A stretch of 9,398 nt of DNA from JAUUZT01 sp964654015 (GTDB lineage Bacteria; Chloroflexota; Dehalococcoidia; GIF9; AB-539-J10). The translations under genes were made by a program, and so were the position numbers. The stretch's first letter is position 1; every line of letters starts with the position of its first letter. Positions 7,574 through 9,398 of the stretch are shown piece after piece. The notes under the pieces were generated by a model, which did not search any database, was not told where the DNA came from, and saw nothing but the letters and a program-made list of their open reading frames with translations. Location of the stretch: contig CAZZHQ010000099.1 of the NCBI GenBank assembly GCA_964654015.1, positions 1 through 9,398 on the forward strand, given 5' to 3'.

Positions 7574-7958
7574 ACTTCCTCCTTCTTTGCTTGACTAAAT
7601 ATATTTAGACTGATTATCCTGGCAAATTAGCCAATTGTTCTGCCACGTATTTCTATTAGCTTTTCCCTCTTAATTTCTGCTATAGAATTGTTGCAGATCC
7701 AATTACACCATAGGCACTACCCGCCCCTATCGACGACGGCTTAATAGTTCTTTTCTCCAAGTCATTACTAAATTTTATTTGATTCTACTTGTTAAAATTA
7801 GCTCTCATTGGCTCAATTGTCAATACCTGAAGCGTAAATTTTTTAATTTTCTGCTGGCTTGTTACTAAAAAAATATTCGGAAAAATCTGGTAGAAAGTAC
7901 AGAAGCTAATTGATTATTTATCACAATATAGCCCGGGTGCTAATGCTTCAGGCAGGGA
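7574..7958. other. 385-base AT-rich intergenic region upstream of AOR
   Basis: No convincing gene is seen on either strand. The left end holds the AOR ribosome binding site and the candidate promoter at 7598-7625. A second minus-strand promoter-like pair lies at 7795-7823: perfect TTGACA, a 17-base spacer and a weak TAATTT. It would give a leader of roughly 200 bases. An 8-base inverted repeat, CCTGAAGC at 7826-7833 and GCTTCAGG at 7945-7952, brackets the right part. No clear terminator for the membrane-protein gene ending at 7959 was found. Confidence 0.5.
7598..7625 (-). promoter_or_regulatory. Candidate promoter of the AOR-moaD operon, with palindrome over the -10
   Basis: Read on the minus strand, TTGCCA (7620-7625) and TATATT (7598-7603) are separated by 16 bases, each one mismatch from the sigma-70 consensus. 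Transcription would begin near 7591 and leave an 18-base leader carrying the ribosome binding site. A perfect 14-base palindrome, CTAAATATATTTAG at 7595-7608, covers the -10 region and could be a regulator site, though AT-rich palindromes also occur by chance. Confidence 0.45.
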
Positions 7959-8420
7959 TTATATGTGGATAAGTGCTCTTAGTTCAGTTATGTTTCCGCC
8001 GTTTTTTATCACAAGCACTATAGTTCCGATAATGCCAGCCAGTAATGTTACCGGAAAAAAGATAAGTCCAAGGAAGAAGAAAATCGGCTCATCAGGAAGG
8101 CCAATCCCGGTCCAGAACGCGGGCCCAAACCAATTAATAAACAGCCCATAAATCGCATTGTGCAGGAAAACGCTGATCGTTATTCCGGCTGCTGAAGCTC
8201 CTGTCAGCGACATGAACACCATTGGCAAACCAGTTAACTTCTCCTTGATTGTGAAGTAGATTATTGCTCCCCCCAGTATTAGCAGAGATATACCCAGTGC
8301 CAGCAGAACTGGTTCTGTTCTTAATGTATTTCTCACTGCAGGGCTGAGTAGTAAAACGATTGCTACAATAAAAATAGCTGTTAATGCCCAGAAAAGTGAC
8401 CACCTCAATTTATTTTTCAT
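7959..8420 (-). CDS. Small multi-pass membrane protein of unknown function
   Basis: A 153-residue protein that I do not assign to a family. It has four strong hydrophobic helices at about 8-26, 37-58, 66-88 and 112-138, and the segment between helices 3 and 4 (90-108) is rich in Trp, Phe, Gly and Pro and may lie at the membrane surface. The basic N-terminus (MKNKLR) suggests it begins in the cytoplasm. No catalytic motif is visible. GGGAGG at 8424-8429 gives a rather short 3-base spacing to the ATG. The start overlaps the stop of the 47-codon DsrE-like frame (ATGA at 8417-8420), so the two appear translationally coupled. It could be a partner of a sulfur-relay protein or a general membrane protein; position is the only evidence. 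Confidence 0.78.
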   Translation of the reverse strand: MKNKLRWSLFWALTAIFIVAIVLLLSPAVRNTLRTEPVLLALGISLLILGGAIIYFTIKEKLTGLPMVFMSLTGASAAGITISVFLHNAIYGLFINWFGPAFWTGIGLPDEPIFFFLGLIFFPVTLLAGIIGTIVLVIKNGGNITELRALIHI

Positions 8421-8560
8421 TTACCTCCCAACATAGCATTCTTACAAAGATAAAAAATTTCTTTTCTTGCTCCTAATAATTTATCTGCGAGACGAAGTCC
8501 ATTCCAGGTTACATCGGTGTTATCGTATGGTTGATGGTTAAAAATAATTAGTATTTTCAC
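8417..8560 (-). CDS. 47-residue DsrE-like N-terminal fragment or microprotein
   Basis: A short frame beginning GTG at 8558-8560 and ending TGA at 8417-8419, 47 residues. It starts MKILIIFNHQPYDN and continues with TWNGLRLADKLL at 18-29. This is the pattern of the first strand, the substrate loop and the first helix of DsrE/DsrF-family sulfur-transfer proteins. The family is normally about 110-120 residues, so this is less than half a domain and lacks the C-terminal part where a conserved cysteine is often found; it has one cysteine at C39. GGAGA lies just upstream (about 8565-8569). The stop overlaps the ATG of the membrane-protein gene. It may be a remnant of a truncated DsrE gene or a retained short leader-type gene. 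The family likeness is from memory of the motif, without a search. Confidence 0.55.
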   Translation of the reverse strand: MKILIIFNHQPYDNTDVTWNGLRLADKLLGARKEIFYLCKNAMLGGK

Positions 8561-8633
8561 ACGCTCTCCTTACGGATATTTCGATCATGCCAAACCATCC
8601 TGACTTGTTTTATCCAGTTTAAAGGGGTTCATT

Positions 8634-9062
8634 TTAAGCTAGTGGTGAAGCCGCGCCCAGGTCATTTACCTCAGTATTAGTCAGGAAAGACGAACGGAAT
8701 TGCACTCCCCAACGGCCATCGAGTTTCGTAAAAATCCAGAGGGTATCAAATCCGTTATATTCAGTGCCATCTGCGTGCTGGCGTGATTGTCGTATAACCA
8801 GGTGGACCTTGTCTTCACTCGCCTGAACTGCTTTAATCGATAGTGTACTGGTATGGTGCCACTTCTCCTCTTTCAGCTTCTTAGTTACTTCATTTTGAAC
8901 TGCTCTGAAATCGTCAGCAGTCTCCCACCATTGAAACCTGTTTTCGGCTAGTCGTAGAGTAGGGAAATGCATCTGGGCAATTTGTGTTTCAATATCACGG
9001 GCATTCCATGCATTATTCCATCTGTGGAAAGTATCAATTGCTTCCTGTGCTGGGTCTGTCAT
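8634..9062 (-). CDS. NTF2/SnoaL-like protein
   Basis: A 142-residue protein from the ATG at 9060-9062. The pattern is that of the NTF2-like alpha+beta cone fold: an N-terminal helix AIDTFHRWNNAWNARD, then a WWETADDFRAVQNE helix, followed by beta strands (HHTSTLSIKAVQA, KVHLVIRQSR, DTLWIFTKLDGRWGVQFRSS). The usual length is 120-150 residues. Members include ketosteroid-isomerase-like and SnoaL-like enzymes and many non-catalytic ligand binders, so no reaction can be assigned. An in-frame ATG at 9072-9074 would add four residues, but its bases overlap GGAGG at 9068-9072, which is ideally spaced for the 9062 start. It is soluble, with no signal peptide. Other minus-strand genes follow after a 73-base gap. 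Confidence 0.78.
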   Translation of the reverse strand: MTDPAQEAIDTFHRWNNAWNARDIETQIAQMHFPTLRLAENRFQWWETADDFRAVQNEVTKKLKEEKWHHTSTLSIKAVQASEDKVHLVIRQSRQHADGTEYNGFDTLWIFTKLDGRWGVQFRSSFLTNTEVNDLGAASPLA

Positions 9063-9067
9063 AAAAA

Positions 9068-9072
9068 CCTCC
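9068..9072 (-). promoter_or_regulatory. Ribosome binding site deciding the NTF2-like start
   Basis: GGAGG on the minus strand, five bases before the ATG at 9060-9062. It also overlaps the alternative ATG at 9072-9074, which makes that upstream start unlikely. Confidence 0.75.
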
Positions 9073-9079
9073 ATTTAAT

Positions 9080-9115
9080 AGAGCACACTTCTAATTTATA
9101 ATATCAATGTGCTCT
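9080..9115. repeat. 8-bp inverted repeat in the NTF2-like 5' region
   Basis: AGAGCACA at 9080-9087 is perfectly complementary to TGTGCTCT at 9108-9115, with 20 AT-rich bases between. It lies 18 bases upstream of the NTF2-like start. It could be a stem in the leader RNA or a pair of operator half-sites. On the plus strand only a broken T run follows, so a terminator is unlikely. Confidence 0.5.
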
Positions 9116-9143
9116 CTCTTTAATTTTATATGCGGTAACGACC

Positions 9144-9172
9144 ATAGTATAAAAAAGGATGGATGAATGCAA
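9144..9172 (-). promoter_or_regulatory. Weak candidate promoter for the NTF2-like gene
   Basis: On the minus strand, TTGCAT (9167-9172) and TACTAT (9144-9149) are separated by 17 bases, each matching four of six consensus positions. It would place the 9080-9115 inverted repeat within the transcribed leader. This rests only on a modest motif match. Confidence 0.3.
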
Positions 9173-9343
9173 CGGCATATACCAGTTGGATAGTAAGAGT
9201 TCATTTCTTCACCAAAGCAAAGCAATTAATATATAAACTGCCACAATTTACTTAATAGGGGTTATTGTGAGTTGCTGCCCTATTGATAATCCTATAAGAT
9301 AATTGCACGATTGCTTACCAGTTAAGTAAAAAAATTGTGAGCT

Positions 9344-9398
9344 ATGCGGAGGCTGAGATACATAGGTAACACCTGTGGTATGTTTAGTAAAGATATTA
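9344..9398 (+). CDS. Possible start of a gene running off the window
   Basis: ATG at 9344-9346 opens a frame that stays open for 18 codons to the window edge (beginning MRRLRYIGNTCGMFSKDI). An in-frame TGA stands two codons upstream, so the frame could only start here or later. There is no clear ribosome binding site before it. The length is too short to judge, and an 18-codon open stretch is easily due to chance. Confidence 0.2.
   Translation, partial: MRRLRYIGNTCGMFSKDI

Larger units (their letters stand above)
9063..9398. other. 336-base region without a confident gene at the right edge
   Basis: This stretch holds the NTF2-like leader with its inverted repeat and candidate promoter, then an AT-rich part with nested inverted repeats (9242-9339, and AATAGGG at 9254-9260 with CCCTATT at 9278-9284). 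It ends with a possible gene start at 9344. A 36-codon minus-strand frame starting near 9220 has no family likeness and is not called. Confidence 0.5.

Noticed and set aside
7624..7740. Protein-like open stretches on both strands upstream of AOR, such as the minus-strand AEIKREKLIEIRGRTIG
   Set aside because: Each frame is broken by stops within about 30 codons and lacks a start with a ribosome binding site. No family could be named, so a pseudogene call is not supported.
8585..8632. 16-codon minus-strand frame between the NTF2-like gene and the DsrE-like fragment
   Set aside because: It has no ribosome binding site and no recognisable sequence, and its length is within chance expectation.
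9113..9220. 36-codon minus-strand frame upstream of the NTF2-like gene
   Set aside because: Weak start context, no family likeness, and it overlaps the likely promoter and inverted repeat of the NTF2-like gene.
9337..9398. GGCTGAGAT at 9351-9359, recalling the TPP (THI-box) riboswitch core
   Set aside because: The required partner segments are not present: there is no GGGGTGC-like strand before it, and what follows the small stem does not match the second conserved core before the window ends.

Overview
The window reads as an ordinary stretch of bacterial chromosome from an anaerobe. The evidence is a bacterial-type initiator tRNA, Shine-Dalgarno-led genes, a lipobox-bearing solute-binding protein, and an oxygen-sensitive tungsten/molybdenum enzyme of the aldehyde:ferredoxin oxidoreductase (AOR) family. 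Base composition looks moderate with AT-rich spacers. The mix of AOR, DUF362 and DsrE-like genes would suit an anaerobic Chloroflexota (Dehalococcoidia-like) or Firmicutes-type lineage, but nothing here fixes the taxon.

Layout, left to right. Positions 1-55 are the 3' part of tRNA-fMet, followed by an intrinsic terminator. Positions 278-2666 (+) are a complete polar amino-acid ABC importer: lipoprotein receptor, permease, ATPase. A very strong hairpin separates the receptor gene from the two membrane-complex genes. Positions 2797-5383 (+) are a second operon, preceded by an extended -10 promoter: a DUF362 protein with a half-ferredoxin insert, a small protein of unknown function, and an NAD-dependent epimerase/dehydratase-type SDR whose start overlaps the previous stop.

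This operon meets, tail to tail with a 7-base gap, a minus-strand pair. That pair is a full-length AOR (7573 to 5726) followed by a MoaD/ThiS-like sulfur carrier ending in Gly-Gly (5672 to 5391). The carrier probably supplies sulfur for the pyranopterin cofactor of the AOR. Further right, also on the minus strand, are a small membrane protein, a 47-codon reading frame that looks like the N-terminal part of a DsrE-family protein, and an NTF2/SnoaL-like protein. The last ~330 bases hold inverted repeats, a possible promoter and perhaps the first codons of a gene running off the edge.

I do not see a defence system, CRISPR array, transposase or phage gene. The observations most worth checking are the DsrE-like fragment coupled to the membrane-protein gene, the DUF362 protein that keeps exactly one cluster's worth of ferredoxin cysteines, and the 14-bp perfect hairpin within the transporter operon.
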